A stretch of 64,000 nt of DNA from Aurelia coerulea (lineage: Eukaryota; Cnidaria; Scyphozoa; Semaeostomeae; Ulmaridae), in NCBI GenBank assembly GCA_039566865.1, contig CM076943.1, positions 21,441,163-21,505,162 on the forward strand. The letters are read 5' to 3'. Below, piece after piece: positions 1-12,208 of this stretch; position 1 is the stretch's first letter, and every line of letters begins with the position of its first letter. The translations under genes and the position numbers were made by a program. A model generated the notes under the pieces. That model was not told where the DNA came from. It did not search any database and worked only from the letters and a program-made list of their open reading frames with translations.

Positions 1-549
1 CATCGATTAAATTATAAAGAATCGACATGAATGGAAAAAGAGAAAACTGTTTTTGTTGTGATTTGGGATTAGAGGTCGATCGATTGTAATATGCTGTACG
101 AGAGTTGGTTCTATCTTGGGAGAAGTGTCACATTATTTTCAGTGATATAAAGAAATGTCTTTCCTTTTGTAATTTCGTTGAATTTATGCTTTGATGCAGG
201 TTGCGTTCCTATGTCAAGGGGGTTAAAAAGACAAACATGGAAGCGTTATGAGGCCAGCAAATTTCTAAATCCCCAAATCATCCCGAAAACGTTTTGTCTT
301 TGTCCATTCATGTCGAGTCTTTAGAAAATTTGACAGAAGTTTTTTGATCGTTTTCTGTTTTTTTTTCGAAAACGAAAATTCTAAGAAACTCGCTCCTAGC
401 TCTAAAAACTGAATGCAAAAAAATTTGCAAAATATCCTGGAATCTAATTCAAGCTTTCTTACAGATTAAGTCATTAATCTTCAAAATCGATCCAGTGTAC
501 GATTTATTGTGGCCTGCCAAAACTGCATAGTTTATTTTGGCGCACCAGG
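1..549. mobile_element. TA-flanked foldback MITE, right part (CCGGGTGCGCC family, copy 1)
   Basis: This sequence is homologous to the complete elements at 11081-11684 and 44902-45504. It shares the block around 'cgacatgaatgg', the 'gaaaacg' arms, the segment before 'gtgtacgatttattgtggcc', and the right terminus GGCGCACC(A/C)GG followed by TA. The left end is cut by the window edge, and the terminal heptamer has drifted to CACCAGG. No coding capacity is visible. Confidence 0.75.
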
Positions 550-2890
550 TAGGTAAATTCGACTTTACCACAGTCCCTTGTTTGCAAATCATGCGAAAAG
601 GGCTCAAGACACTGAACCAAATGGAAGAGAAACTTCTCACACTGAATGATACAAAAGTACAGTTCTTCACTGGTATCGGATATCGTCCTCATATGTATTG
701 CCATGGCACAGTGTGCCCAGATCTCCGATTTCGAGAATAAATTCATAGCGCAAGAAAGAAAACTGATAAAAATATGGTTGAGGGCTCGTTAGAAAGGTTT
801 TCTAAAGGAGGACATGACATGAAGGATATCTTGCAATTTTCCGAAATAGGGGGGTGCTGGGGCAAATTTCCTTATTTGGGCGATTTTGACAAAATAGCAC
901 TGTATTGAATTTACTGCTGGTATTTTCAGAGAAGGTTTCAAGAGCGCATCAGGAATCAGCAATGGTAAAGACAACGAGCTTGAGTGAAATAACTACTATT
1001 TACGAGGTCTGGGACCCAATATTCCCATGGGAATATGTAGTGGTTTCATGTCCATCTTTCTGTACTAGATTTCTTTATTTTCCAAAAATGTATTCTTTAT
1101 TACGTAAAGTTTTCTAAGACTAGGGTGTTTCACTATAACCATTTCAATATAAATCTCAAGGAATAAAGAAAAACTTGTGAACTGGTTTGTATGAATTCGA
1201 GTTGTTTACTAACAAGAACTGAGTTGTTTTTGACAAAAAAGTGAGGTTTTATTTGTTTACTGCAAATAATTACCATATTTCTTGCACCTTTCTTTTAATG
1301 TAATTAGTAAATTTGAAAATTTAATATTAGTTGCAAAATATGCAGGAGAAAATAGCTTTCTTGGATGGCAAAATCAATTGCGAAGTGGAGTTAGAATCCA
1401 TTAGAAAGCTGGAACAAACATGTAAGGTCATTTCAAAGTGGGCAATGTGCACGGGCAGGGCAAACTTCAGTAAAAAAGAACATTCATGGCATATTCCGGC
1501 GTGTGCTTATCGTGTCAAATCCCTATATTGCCTCAAAGCGACCATGTCCATGTCGTTTAGTGTGTGGAGAAGTAGGAGATGACGCAAAAAACGTGCACCA
1601 CAATTTTGAGACTGAAGAGATGAAGACAGCATCAATGTACATGTGAATGGTTTCCCCTAAAATGCATACAGTGTTTGTTATGCAATACTGTTGATGGAAG
1701 AATGCAATATCGAAATTCATAATATGGTGATAAGCTCTTATTATTCTATTTTTGAAAAAACGGCGCACTTTACTCCCCCCCCCCTTCCGCTCCTTTGACC
1801 CCCTGCCCATCAACCTCCTTTTTCAAATTTAAGTTTGGGATGAGCTAAGGCTGGTATTATATTGAGGAAAGCATCATCGTATTAAACGAAATATTTTCCT
1901 ACAGGTAGTGCAACATAAACAGAACATATGAGAGCAAGAACTTTTGTAATTTTGACGCCGAAAGCACCGTCTTGAAACCATTCCCCACCCTTTGTCCTTA
2001 TCCCCCCTTAAGCGAAATTAGCATTTTCTACTCCCTCGAAGTGCATGCAATAACAAGGAAGCAACGGCATATCCCCGCAATGACCCGCATTTTTGAAATC
2101 TATAAAACGTAACAAGATGTTACAGACGGCGACAAGGGAAATAAAAACTCTTTATGTCACAAGTTTGCTCCCAAAATTGAAATCATTTCATTGCCAATAT
2201 CAAATTCTATTGATGATAGTTAGAAAGCTTATTTCCCCAGCTTTTGAATAAGCCTATTGCAATCGCTGTAACTTTAGGGGAAGCGAATCAATGATTAAAT
2301 GTTTGATGCATACTATTTGAGACAAAAAGCTGCTTGAAGAATTCGTTCAGTTAAGTTTTGTGAAACTTGCAACTTTGAAGTGCTGTATCTCTGGAACGGA
2401 TGGATATTTTGAAGTCTGGTTTTTTGCACCTTTTAGTACAGGGTATATGCAATTGAAAAATATCCCTTAAAGGTTCAAAATCAAAAACTCGAAAATTAAT
2501 TTTTTCCCACCCTGGGCACACTGTGCAAATGATGCAATTCGTCGACTATTGACGTTATTTCAATCGAAAATTAATACAGATTACAACTGTGCTGTTATCT
2601 GGATGTCAACAAATTCCAACGAGGGGAAGCTGTGGTAAACAGCAATCCATTGCCGCAAAGGATGCTGCTCAATAAAGGGTGCATTTCATATAGCTAATTG
2701 CACCTAGTAGAGCACAAAATGAGTTGCACGTCATACTGAAATGCTTACTCTTGTCATTGCGCAGCAAAAACATTTTAAGGTTTGTCCTCTTTGTAAAGTT
2801 GTTTTTACCAGAGTAGTCAGAAAAATCGTGCGGTGTTTAAAAGGCTACTCTTGTCCTGAATGTAACGGTAATGTGAAGGCCCCCCTTGAA
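550..2890 (+). other. NNT intron, no recognisable feature
   Basis: Probably the 5' part of the intron before the first NNT exon in the window. No NNT-like coding segment is visible on either strand, so the preceding exon most likely lies left of position 1. Short open frames here are weak and match nothing I recognise. A C-rich run sits at about 1776-1790. Nothing else can be supported. Confidence 0.5.
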
Positions 2891-3278
2891 AAACGTTCAA
2901 AAGCGGCCTAAAATGGGGATCAAATCCCCCACAATTTCTACCTTACAGCAATGACTTTTACATGCTTTGACAAGTGTTCTCTTCTTGGGAGGATGAAAAG
3001 TCTTCCCCATTAGCATAAGAGCATTAGGAATTCGATTGTCCCAGGGAGATAGCATGTGCTAACACATGTAATTGTCATTGTTGTTAGGAAGGGCAAATGA
3101 CGAAATTTTGACTGTCGTGTTCGCTCGTTATCGCATCTTTTGAAAGAGGTTTTCTGCAAAATCATTCCCATAGCTACGGGAGGAATGACCGATTAACGCC
3201 TGGTACATTTACATATCGGCTACGAAACGAGACCCTTTTCAATATGATTGCTTTGATATTCAAGGAGCAATAACTCAT
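2890..3278. repeat. Degenerate fragment of the CCGGGTGAGTCA element family next to the NNT acceptor
   Basis: Blocks here (cttacagcaatgac, tcttgggaggatga, gaaagaggttttctgcaaaatca, tattgctttgatattca type words) recur in the same order in the right arm of the complete element at 46604-47730 and, reverse-complemented, in the left arm of 36952-39017. The similarity stops about 15-20 bp before the splice acceptor at 3293, so transposon-derived DNA supplies most of the 3' end of this intron. Confidence 0.6.
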
Positions 3279-3293
3279 GTGTGTCTATTGTAG

Positions 3294-6200
3294 CTCACTT
3301 CGCAACAGATCCTTCTGGTGGAGTACACAAAACAGCAATTTTCTTAGGAACTTTCATTGGTGGAGTTACATTCACTGGCTCACTTACTGCCTTTGGTAAA
3401 CTTCAAGGACTTCTGAAGTCGAACGCCTTGAATCTCCCTGGAAAGAATGCATACAACATTTCAATGGGTTTGGCTAGTTTGGGTGCAATGGGTGTGTTTA
3501 TGACTAGTCCAGATTTAGGAACTGGCATGGCTATGCTAGGTGAGTTTGTTTTGCTTTTCAATTTCATTTTAAAGAGGCTGTACAAGACTTTTGTAAACAA
3601 TCGGAAAGTACGGGACAACTCGCGCACGTGACTAAAGCCTTGGGTTTTTAATGGCGACCAGTTTCATCGCAGCTTTACCTAAGTTTCATTCCAGTGGTTT
3701 CTTGTCTATGTCTATGAAATGCGATGAAACTTTGATATCCATTAAAACTTTCAAATATACGGCATTAGAAAAATAGAACAAATCCTCCACCAAAGCTTCG
3801 ATCACCAAGATTGTCGCAGATACTTTCTGTGCAAAATCGCCATCAGCTATGTTGTGTTTAGCCTAAACACATTCGATGATTTGACACGCAGAAGTGAAAT
3901 TAACGCTGCAAACTAAAGGTATACCGCGTGCGTCAAAGAATCGCACAGATGCCTGAAACCCTTTAGCCTAAAACCATTCTGCTGATCACCACAATTTGGA
4001 GTTGTTTCTGCCTTTGATACAGCAAAAGCCCGCACAAAAGAGACTGTGGAGTAAGAACCTCCAGGATAATTTAGGCCAAATTAACACATAAGAACCATAA
4101 TATAGGTAAATATACAGGGTGTTTCAGAAAAATGCAACCCAACTGTAATTAAAAATCTTATAAAAATGATCATATTTTAGCAAATGTAATGTATACCAGA
4201 ACCTTTCTTCTTTCCAGTGGTATGCAGTTTGGAAACATTAATGGAATTATTTATCATTTAATTGCTATTTTAGTACATATGGCCAATTTCAAATGCAGCA
4301 TGCTGTAAGGGCAAAATTAGCACTTTTTTGCGGTAAAATTAAGAAACAAGATTTTGTCAAAAGATTTCAGGCCTATAAGCACTTGGGTGATGCCCTGAGG
4401 TAGGAAAAAGACAAATTTGTTCCCGTAAGATGCATTTATTAAGAATGATCAAATTAGCTCTCATAAAGATTGGTCTTTGTCCATGTAAATGTCCTTTCAT
4501 TTTCTTGCATCTGAAATCAAGGGCGCTTACCTTGTAGGAAATGTGTTTATTCCCAGTACTGTAGAGTAATTGGTGTCCTGTGACCCAGTACAGAGAGAGT
4601 CCTAAAACCGTACCGTGACCCAGAAGTACACAGAGTCAGTCCTCTCAAGGTCAAGATGACGTATGAATAACTTTGTGGTTTCAAATTCCAGTGTTTATGA
4701 AACACGATATCAACTGTCATACGATCTGGCCACAGGGAATCAGTCAGCGTGATTTTTGATTGGTCAATACTAACAGACGTTAGAATTTGAAAATCCCTGT
4801 AAAAAGATTAACAGGACTGGGTCATAGGACACCAATTACTACGCGTAAAATACCGTGAATAAACACATTTCCTACAAGGTAGGCGCCCTTGCTGAAATAG
4901 ACCATATTTACGAATACTTCAATTACGTGATGAATAATTCAATCAATACGCCCAGCTTGGATATCATTAGAAGGAAGACAGATTGTGCTTTCAAATGGTA
5001 TGCGTCAAATAGATTCAAATATGAACATTTTCTGTAGGATCTCGAATAGAGCTAGGTTGCTCTTTTTCTGAAACACCCTGTATAGGAGCCATCTCGGGCT
5101 CTCAGAAAATCACAGGTTTTTATGCGGGATTTTACTGTATTAAAACTGCTTTTTATAGGTGCTGCTGCGGCTCTGTCATCTGTAATGGGTGTCCACATGA
5201 CAGCTTCAATTGGTGGTGCTGATATGCCTGTCGTCATTACAGTACTGAACAGTTACAGTGGTTGGGCTTTATGTGCAGAAGGATTCATGTTGCAAAATGA
5301 CTTGCTTACTATTGTTGGAGCATTGGTTGGTTTCTCTGGAGGTATCCTGTCGTACATCATGTGCAAAGCTATGAACAGATCATTGACAAACGTATTGTTT
5401 GGTGGATATGGTACCTTAACTACTGGTAAGATTTTTATGTTGTTTTTATGAGTAAAACGTTTGATTTATATACTGAGTGAGCCAGACAAAGTTACCACTT
5501 TCGAAAATTCATAGTACCAAGACGCGTACCTAACGGATCTGAATGATTCAAATTCTAGTTAAAGGACAAGTCCGGGGCTTCTACAATTAATGTCAAAAAA
5601 CAACCTTACCAACTGCCGAGCACCAATTGTGAGTTCTTTCCAAGTTTTGACATCTCTTTCTGTTGTAAATTCGTACAACATTTTTCGTAAGTTAGGCCCA
5701 ATGTCGTCGCCATTTTGTAAAATGGCGATAAAATGGCTAGCCTCGGTTTGGAGGCTCGATTGTGACGTCGGAAAGTACTTAAGAGTTTTGTAAGAACACA
5801 GCCTCGTTCAGGTCGAAGGCGAAGTGGGCGAAATGACGTCATAAATAAGACGTGATTTCGCTCATTTCGCAGATTGAAATACGCAATCTCGAAGAGAAAA
5901 GAGAGAGAAGGTTGGGAAAAAAGTACTACACACCATTCACAACATTGTAATCTTTCATTTTATCAACAGTTATTCCAACCCCGGACTTGTCCTTTAAAAG
6001 CTGACAATCCGAAATTGCTTTTATTAGCATTTATTATAGATCTTTTGCACAATTGATATCACTTCGAGGCGAATGAGGTAAATCTCAGCACAGCAAGAAA
6101 TCTACACCATGCCTACTTTGATGCAAATACACGTGCAAGGCTATTTCATGCGTTGCTGAGAGCAGTGCACGCTTCAGGGGTGGAATTTGAAAATACTTTC

Positions 6201-9200
6201 TGTGGCAGCCAGGTGCTCCAAACAAGAATCCGCCTTTGATAGGTCATGATAGAAATATGTGGGACAGATTTTGAAGATTGATCAGTGATCCTCAATCTCG
6301 ATCGTAAATGGTATTTAGGGAATGTTGTGGATTTTTGACTTACTACTTACCGAGTTATAAACAGTGTTTTTCTTAGACTGAAGACAGCCTAAATTGACCA
6401 AACATCAATCCAAGTTTCTAAAGACTTACTTTGGAATGCAAAGAGAAAATCTTGGATTTTCGCGCAAAATTTGAATGATCAATCCCCCCCCCTCCTCCCC
6501 CAAGGAGAAAACTTGAAATTGCTTGTTGTCTCTGTTAGGGTTTTCATGAGGGATGGGCTATCTGCAATTGGAGTCACCTACAAAATGAAGGTACAAGGAA
6601 GGCGCATGATTTCAAAGTGGCATCCCCCTCGTAAACATCTCTTCAATCGTCACTTCCAAGAGTAGCGAAATTGCAGTTTTCTTTGTCAAACGCGAAAACC
6701 TACTGCAGTACACAACATAATAAAGCTGTAGTATACACGACCCAAGAAAAACAGAGCTTATCCAGCAAAGGCCGTTAATAACACAAGGATAAGAACAAAT
6801 ATTGAATATTTGTTTCAAACATACACAATTGGAGTATGATGATTGAATGTAAAAGAATACAATGCAATTGAGGCAAAAGGCCATTTTCTGGTAGTTTTCA
6901 GTTTTCAAAAGCAATTTTCCACTTCCACCATTCTTATAAAGAATGAGAATGGTTATATAAGCGTTGTTTTGTATTTGTGTATTTACTTCTACTAATTTGC
7001 TAATTTTCTTTTTGCAAGGTACTGGTGAAAGGATGCAGATCACAGGAACGCATACAGAGATGAACGTTGATGGTTGTGTTGATACGATTGTCAATTCCAA
7101 GAACATCATTATTGTACCTGGTTATGGTCTAGCTGTTGCAAAAGCACAATATGCCATCGGAGACATGATTGATATTCTCAAGAAGAATAATGTCAATGCT
7201 AGATTTGGAATTCACCCTGTTGCAGGACGTATGCCTGGTCAGCTTAATGTATTGCTTGGTAAGTTTATTGCGAACAGTTCGCTTGCTTTATTTCTATGAT
7301 GGGAATCGGGGATTTAGTTCCCCAAGAGGATAATGGTATTGCTTAGGTTTGAATTCAGCATGTGGGTGAACTTTTGCCTGGTAATCTTAATGTATTACTT
7401 GGTAAATTTATTGCAAACAATCCGCTTGCTTTATTTCCGTGATGGGAATTGGGGATTCAGTTTCCCAAGAGAATAATGGCATTGATCAGGTTTGAATTCA
7501 GCATGTGGCTGAACTTTTGCCTGGTAAGCTTAATGTATTACTTGGTAAGTTTATTGCAACCGTTTCGCTTGCTTTATTTCTATGATGGGAATCGGGGATT
7601 TAGTTCCCCAAGAGAATAATGGTATTGCTTAGGTTTGAATTCAGCATATGGGTGAACTTTTGCCTGGTAAGCTTAATGTATTACTTAAGTTTGATTCATT
7701 TGATACGAACGTTTCGCTCTTCGGTGATATTGCGCATTCCTTTTTGATGTTTAAAGTAAAAATAAAACATTGGCATAGAGAAAATTATTCCTTCAAGCTA
7801 TGTGGCTCTTTATCCTGACCTTGGGCTTTTTATGATTGTGAGATCTTATTCACTTTTTTATGTGTAATTTGTTTATATTTTTAACGTTGGCATTAATTGG
7901 CTGTTGTTTTGACTATTTTATTCAAAGCCAACTGACAATAGATTGATAATGATAGCATAGGTTTCAAATCTTTAAATCTGCGTAAAAAGGTGGATGTAAA
8001 AGTCTAAGACCTATTTCTTTTAACTGAATGGTTTAAGAGAAACTTTAGCTACCGATCTATACTTCTACCTTTGGAAATTTCGGGAATTTTGAATTTTTCT
8101 TGAAATTACAGCGTATTTTATATTTCAGCTCATTTGAGGATGTGACGTCATCAAATTTCTAAATCATAAACCACAAAAGTGACAGACGTTTGCTTGATAC
8201 TATTTTGTAGACATTAATAAACTCAGCCTTTCTTGGAAATTATTCCGTGTTGCATCAAACAGTTTAAAAATTACGATGGCTTTAGGTTTTTTTTTTTAAT
8301 TTCACTTGAGTCCTTGAGAAAAAAGAAAAACGCTCAAATTCTGAAAATATTGAAGATTTCAGAAAAGTCTAACGGCAGAATCATAGCAAAATAGCAAAAG
8401 TTTCTTTGAAGCCATTCAGTTGAAAAAAAGGTCAGTGAAGTTTACACCAAACTTTTTAAAGATTTGGAACCAATGCTGATAATGATAACCAAGTGATACT
8501 CATCTGTGCTTTTGCAGTATACTTCAAAACCACACAGCCATAAAAAATCCAAATTTACTTATATAGAATAAAAAAGAAAAGTTATACTTGGGAAAAGCAA
8601 TCTGACCCTTAATCTTGTAATCAAGTATCTGTGCTTTTTAAGCATCAGCTAATATTTATTGCTCGATTTCAGTTGAGATAACACTAATACCAATACCTTA
8701 TTTTGTTCAGCTGAATTGGCTTCGCTTACAATGTTATTTTGTGTCAAAGATGCATGAGATCATGATGATTTTCTATTTAACTCATGCGATTGGTCCAATT
8801 GGCGCTGTAAATTATATCTTATGTATCTGTTATTATTTAATGCGAAGGGAATGTGACTTTAACTACCATTTGCCAACTTTGATCTTTTGTGTGCCGAAGA
8901 AAAGTAAGACAAAGAGAACCTGGACCAAAAAACGAATTGATACGAAAATCGATTATGCTGCCACAAAGCATGGCGGTTAGCAATGGGGCTTACATTTGTC
9001 CTATTTTAGCTCAAGCTCACATCCCCTACATTAAGTTGTATTGGAGATGGATGAGATCAAAGGTGATTTCGCAAAAAATTGATTTGACTCTTGTGATTGA
9101 TCCAATTGCCATTACTGATGCTATACTCTGTGTTATTTATTATTGAATACGAAGGGAATGTTCCCATTTCGGCGCTAATCCTAATGTATACATTATCTTA

Positions 9201-12200
9201 TTTTAGCTGAAGCTGGCATCCCCTACGATGTTGTGTTAGAGATGGATGAGATCAATGATGACTTCCCAGAAACTGATTTAACTCTTGTGATTGGTGCAAA
9301 TGATACTGTCAATTCAGCCGCACAAGAGGATCCAAATTCAATCATTGCTGGTATGCCTGTCTTGGAAGTATGGAAGTCGAAACAAGTAAGTCTTATTCCA
9401 GCCCCTTTCCGTTTTGCAATTTATATGTACCCAGTATCTAGCATGAGGATATCTTTAATCCAGCTGAATCAAGTCCAAGCCGAGTTGTATGATCACCAGT
9501 AATTCGTTGAATGATTAGTTTGATTTAAAGGCACGCTGTCGTGGCCCCTGGCTGGATAAATATAACAGCCACAAGAATAGCACCAGTCAAGCTTCAATGG
9601 CCTTAAAAATTCACTCAGTGATAACGATCTGACTCTCTTGCTCGGGAAAGAAAGCAAGATGCCAAGGCGTAAAATCTTGGTGAATACTCAACTTGTAGAT
9701 CCCTCATTATTGATCTTGTCTGAACATTTAGCCATGACAATTTGCTTTTAACTGAAGAAATCTCAAAGGCACACTGTCGTGACGCTGATTTGATGGAAAA
9801 AGACAATTAAAAAGAACAGAGTTTGGGAACGTTCAGCAACTTTCGCTGTACATCGAAATTCATGAAGATGATAACTACAGAGTGTCCCAAAAACATGTAC
9901 GCCGTTTTTATGGCTACTGTGGGGGAGTCATAAATCCAACTTTTCCGTTTTTCAAATTTTTGAATAGATGAGACTCCAACTTAAGGTTTGGCACCGAGTT
10001 TGAGTGAATCTGAGAAGTGGTTGTTGATTTATTCAGAAAGATAGTCAATATCACCAGTTGTTTCAAAACCAGACGATTTTATCTCCGTACTTAACCTTAT
10101 AACTTAAATTTTAGCATCAAATGGACTAAAACTCTACATTTATGTCAGGAAACACATTTGATAGCAATTAATGACCACATAAGTCAAGAATATTGACCAG
10201 GCAGCCTACCGAACACAATATTCTTGGTTTAAAACGACTTTGAGAAGTAAAATAACTGATGGACGCATGCCTACCCTGCAGCACTTGTGTTGCACAGTTT
10301 CTATCAACCATAGATTTATTCAATATTCTTGGTTATCACAACATCCAATTCATGACTTTCTGTTTCACTGAACATAAGAAACCGGGCTAGGTGTGTTTTT
10401 TCAATTGGTTTCTTTGATTTTAACATAATGGAGAATAATGAATCCTCTGGTTTTGAGGCAGCCAAAAATTTTGACTTTCTTGCTCCATATATCACCAACT
10501 ACTGATCAGATTTACTCAAACTTGGTGTCAACCTTTAAGTTGAAATCTCTTCTATTACAAATCTTACAAGCAGAAAATTGGACTGATGGCTGCTCCGCAG
10601 CAGCCACACAAAGAGCGCACATGTGTTTTAGGACACCCTGTATTTGACTCCTTATATCTAAAAATGAAGCATGATCCAAGAGCGTAAAGCTTGGTAGTTA
10701 TTTAAAAGACAGGTAATTATTGACAGGCTAGATCTTCTGTTAGTGATTTTAACACCACAACTTGCCAATCACATCTACGACAGTGTGCCTTTAACTTGGC
10801 GACAGAGAAGTTCCCATTTATCATCAGTTCATGTTGAAATACATCAAACTGCAAGTACTTCAGCGGATTTGAAGCTCAAAATATTTAGAGACTAGAGGGA
10901 CAACTTGATCTTTGGATCCAGTGACAGTTTGTTGCATATTTTATTGATTAAAACTTAAGATTTTCAGGACTGTACCCATTAACTGTGTCCTTTGCCATGG
11001 AAATTATAACCCTTTTGCAGACAAAGAACATAAAATATTACAAGTAGGATCTCCGAAGTTTAGTCATAGTCTATAAACTACCGGGTGCGCCATAATAGAC
11101 TATGCACGTTTGGCAGGCCACAATAAATCGTACACTGGACCGATTTTGAAGATTTATGACTTAATCTTTAGCAGAAAGCCTGAATTAGATTCTAGGACTA
11201 TTTGCAAATTTTTCCGTTTTCAGTTGTTAGAGCTAGAAGCAAATTTCTTAAAATGTTCGTTTCCGAAAACGTTGAAAACGATCAAAAAACGTCGATCAAA
11301 TTTTAAAAGATTCAACATGAATGAACAAAGAGAAAACGTTTTCAGGGGGATTTGGGGGTTTAGTACGAACTCTCGTACAGCAGATTACAATTATTCGATT
11401 TCTAAATCCCAAATCACCACGAACAAGTTCTCTTTTTGTCCATTTATGTCGATTCTTTAGAAAACTTGATCGATGTTTTTTTATCGTTTTCAGTGTTTTC
11501 GAAAACTAAAATTTTAGGAAACTCGCTTCTAGCTCTAAAAACTGAGGATGAAAAAATTTGCAAAAAATCCCAGTATCTAATTCAGGCTTTCTGCTAACGA
11601 TTAAGTCATAAATCTTCAAAATCGGTCAAGTGTACGATTTATTGTGGCCTGCCAAACGTGCATAGTTTATTTTGGCGCACCCGGTATGGTTTAGTAGACC
11701 TTTCAGCTTTTCTAAACAAGGTGTCTGTATTGAGTGATATTTTTTACATCTTTATGCGAAGTGTTCAGTTGAGATGCGTTAGAGCTTCTATTGCTTTCGT
11801 GCACATTCGAAAATTAAACAAAATGTATAAAGATACTGTTCGATTCAGATTCTTTTTTAGAATAGCAAAACGGTCCATTCAATCGTCAGTAAGACAAAGG
11901 ATGTGGATTTCATAAACAATTTTCAATTTTTATTTCTCAAAAATATTATAAAACCAGTACGAAAAATAGTTTCATTTTGCCTACACTCTCTCTTTGTTTC
12001 GTATTCTCTTCATAATTATGTATGGTTTTATTATTCATGGTTTTATTTCTTTGCACAGGTTGTTGTGATGAAGAGGACCTTAGGAACCGGATACGCTGAT
12101 GTTGACAATCCAATATTCTACAAAGAAAATACATCCATGTTACTTGGAGATGCTAAATCTACTTGTGATGCCTTGTTAGAGAAGATCAGAGGGCATTACG

Positions 12201-12208
12201 ACAGCTGA
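3294..12208 (+). CDS. NNT: NAD(P) transhydrogenase, mitochondrial, C-terminal third (5 exons)
   Basis: NNT is the inner-membrane enzyme that uses the proton gradient to pass hydride from NADH to NADP+. Five exons are visible: 3294-3539, 5159-5425, 7019-7258, 9207-9385 and 12059-12208. All have AG acceptors and GT donors; the four introns are phase 1, 1, 1 and 0, and the first exon is also entered in phase 1. They encode about 359 residues, matching the last third of the roughly 1,086-residue animal protein. Residues 1-171 are the end of domain II, with hydrophobic helices and the hallmark [19 protein letters not shown]. From about 175 comes domain III, with the NADP-fold segment [47 protein letters not shown] and [21 protein letters not shown] is at 12206. 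Upstream exons (domain I, most of domain II, mitochondrial presequence) are outside the window. No frame breaks are seen. Confidence 0.96.
4115..5080. mobile_element. TA-flanked foldback MITE with CAGGGTGTTTCAG termini
   Basis: The left end TA-CAGGGTGTTTCAGAAAAA and the right end TTTTTCTGAAACACCCTG-TA are inverted copies, and the homology continues to GCAACC. The TA on both sides fits a Tc1/mariner-type target duplication. A second, inner inverted repeat lies at about 4519-4893, with arms beginning GGGCGC(T)TACCTTGTAGGA. This suggests an element inserted in an element, or an internally duplicated arm. It occupies most of NNT intron 3540-5158. Confidence 0.85.
5476..5540. repeat. Fragment of the GAGCCAGA element family
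   Basis: The stretch beginning gtgagccagac and continuing through ccactttcgaaaattcatag resembles the left arm of the element at 49753-50397 and the piece at 63737-63838. Only one arm is recognisable here. The TTAA element at 5563-5993 follows directly. Confidence 0.5.
5563..5993. mobile_element. MITE with TTAA target duplication (piggyBac/Kolobok-like)
   Basis: Terminal inverted repeats AGGACAAGTCCGGGG / CCCCGGACTTGTCCT are perfect over 15 bp. They are flanked by TTAA on both sides (5559-5562 and 5994-5997). TTAA duplications are typical of piggyBac and Kolobok superfamilies; with no transposase I cannot choose between them. The element is about 430 bp, has no credible coding frame, and lies in NNT intron 5426-7018. 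Confidence 0.85.
5998..7018 (+). other. Rest of NNT intron, nothing recognisable
   Basis: No inverted repeat pair, coding similarity or RNA gene is recognised between the TTAA element and the acceptor at 7018. A C-rich run lies at about 6485-6500. The 165-residue open frame on the minus strand (6612-7109) has no domain character and overlaps the NNT exon antisense. Confidence 0.5.
7202..7690 (+). repeat. 143-bp tandem array duplicating an NNT exon end and its 5' splice site
   Basis: Copies of the last 57-58 bp of NNT exon 7019-7258 plus the next roughly 85 bp of intron are repeated at exact 143-bp spacing. Junction-equivalent positions are 7258 (real), 7401, 7544 and about 7687. Intronic copies keep CTTAATGTATTACTTG followed by GTAAA or GTAAG in units 2 and 3. 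The last copy has lost the donor (ACTTAAG). The array therefore carries two decoy donors downstream of the real one. Confidence 0.9.
7954..8477. mobile_element. Foldback repeat, family 'GGTTTCAAATCTTTAAA' (copy 1)
   Basis: The arms AGCATAGGTTTCAAATCTTT at the left and AAAGATTTGGAACCAATGCT at the right are inverted. A second inverted block (acctatttctttt..ctgaatgg / cattcagttgaaaaaaaggt) lies inside. A homologous copy sits at about 44287-44795 and a partial one at about 39690-40120, so this is a dispersed family. The target duplication is not clear. Confidence 0.75.
8711..8815 (+). pseudogene. Decayed duplicate of NNT exon 9207-9385 (older copy)
   Basis: After an acceptor-like TTGTTCAG, the words CTGAATTGGCTTCGCTTACAA, GATGCATGAGATCA(A/T)GATGA and ATTTAACTC.TG.GATTGG align in order with the start of the functional exon. 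Substitutions and indels break the frame. The downstream flank (gcgaagggaatgt) also matches the flank of the second copy at 9151, so the duplicated unit included intron sequence. Confidence 0.7.
9010..9112 (+). pseudogene. Decayed duplicate of NNT exon 9207-9385 (younger copy)
   Basis: An acceptor-like CTATTTTAG precedes CTCAAGCTCACATCCCCTAC, GAGATGGATGAGATCAA and GATTTGACTCTTGTGATTG. These match the first 100 bp or so of the real exon, whose acceptor is 197 bp downstream. Single-base insertions shift the frame, and similarity ends after the TLVIG equivalent. It is presumably skipped in splicing. Confidence 0.8.
9878..10640. mobile_element. TA-flanked MITE with GTGTCCCAAAAACATGT termini
   Basis: Left end TA-CAGAGTGTCCCAAAAACATG and right end ACATGTGTTTTAGGACACCCTG-TA are imperfect inverted repeats. 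They are bounded by TA, as expected for a Tc1/mariner-type insertion. No transposase frame is seen. It lies in the last NNT intron (9386-12058). Confidence 0.8.
11081..11684. mobile_element. Complete CCGGGTGCGCC foldback MITE (copy 2)
   Basis: The element has TA-CCGGGTGCGCCA at the left and TGGCGCACCCGG-TA at the right, with inverted arms running inward for well over 200 bp. These include GGCAGGCCACAATAAATCG and its reverse complement. The whole 604-bp element can fold into a long hairpin. Other copies: 1-549, 41637-42838 (interrupted), 44902-45504 and a diverged copy from 60354. Confidence 0.9.

Noticed and set aside
6612..7109. 165-residue minus-strand frame overlapping the NNT exon
   Set aside because: It is antisense to a conserved exon, with composition like translated AT-rich intron and no recognisable motif.
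9615..9806. Short minus-strand frame in the last NNT intron as a gene
   Set aside because: 63 residues, no motif, next to a foldback element, with no start or splice context.
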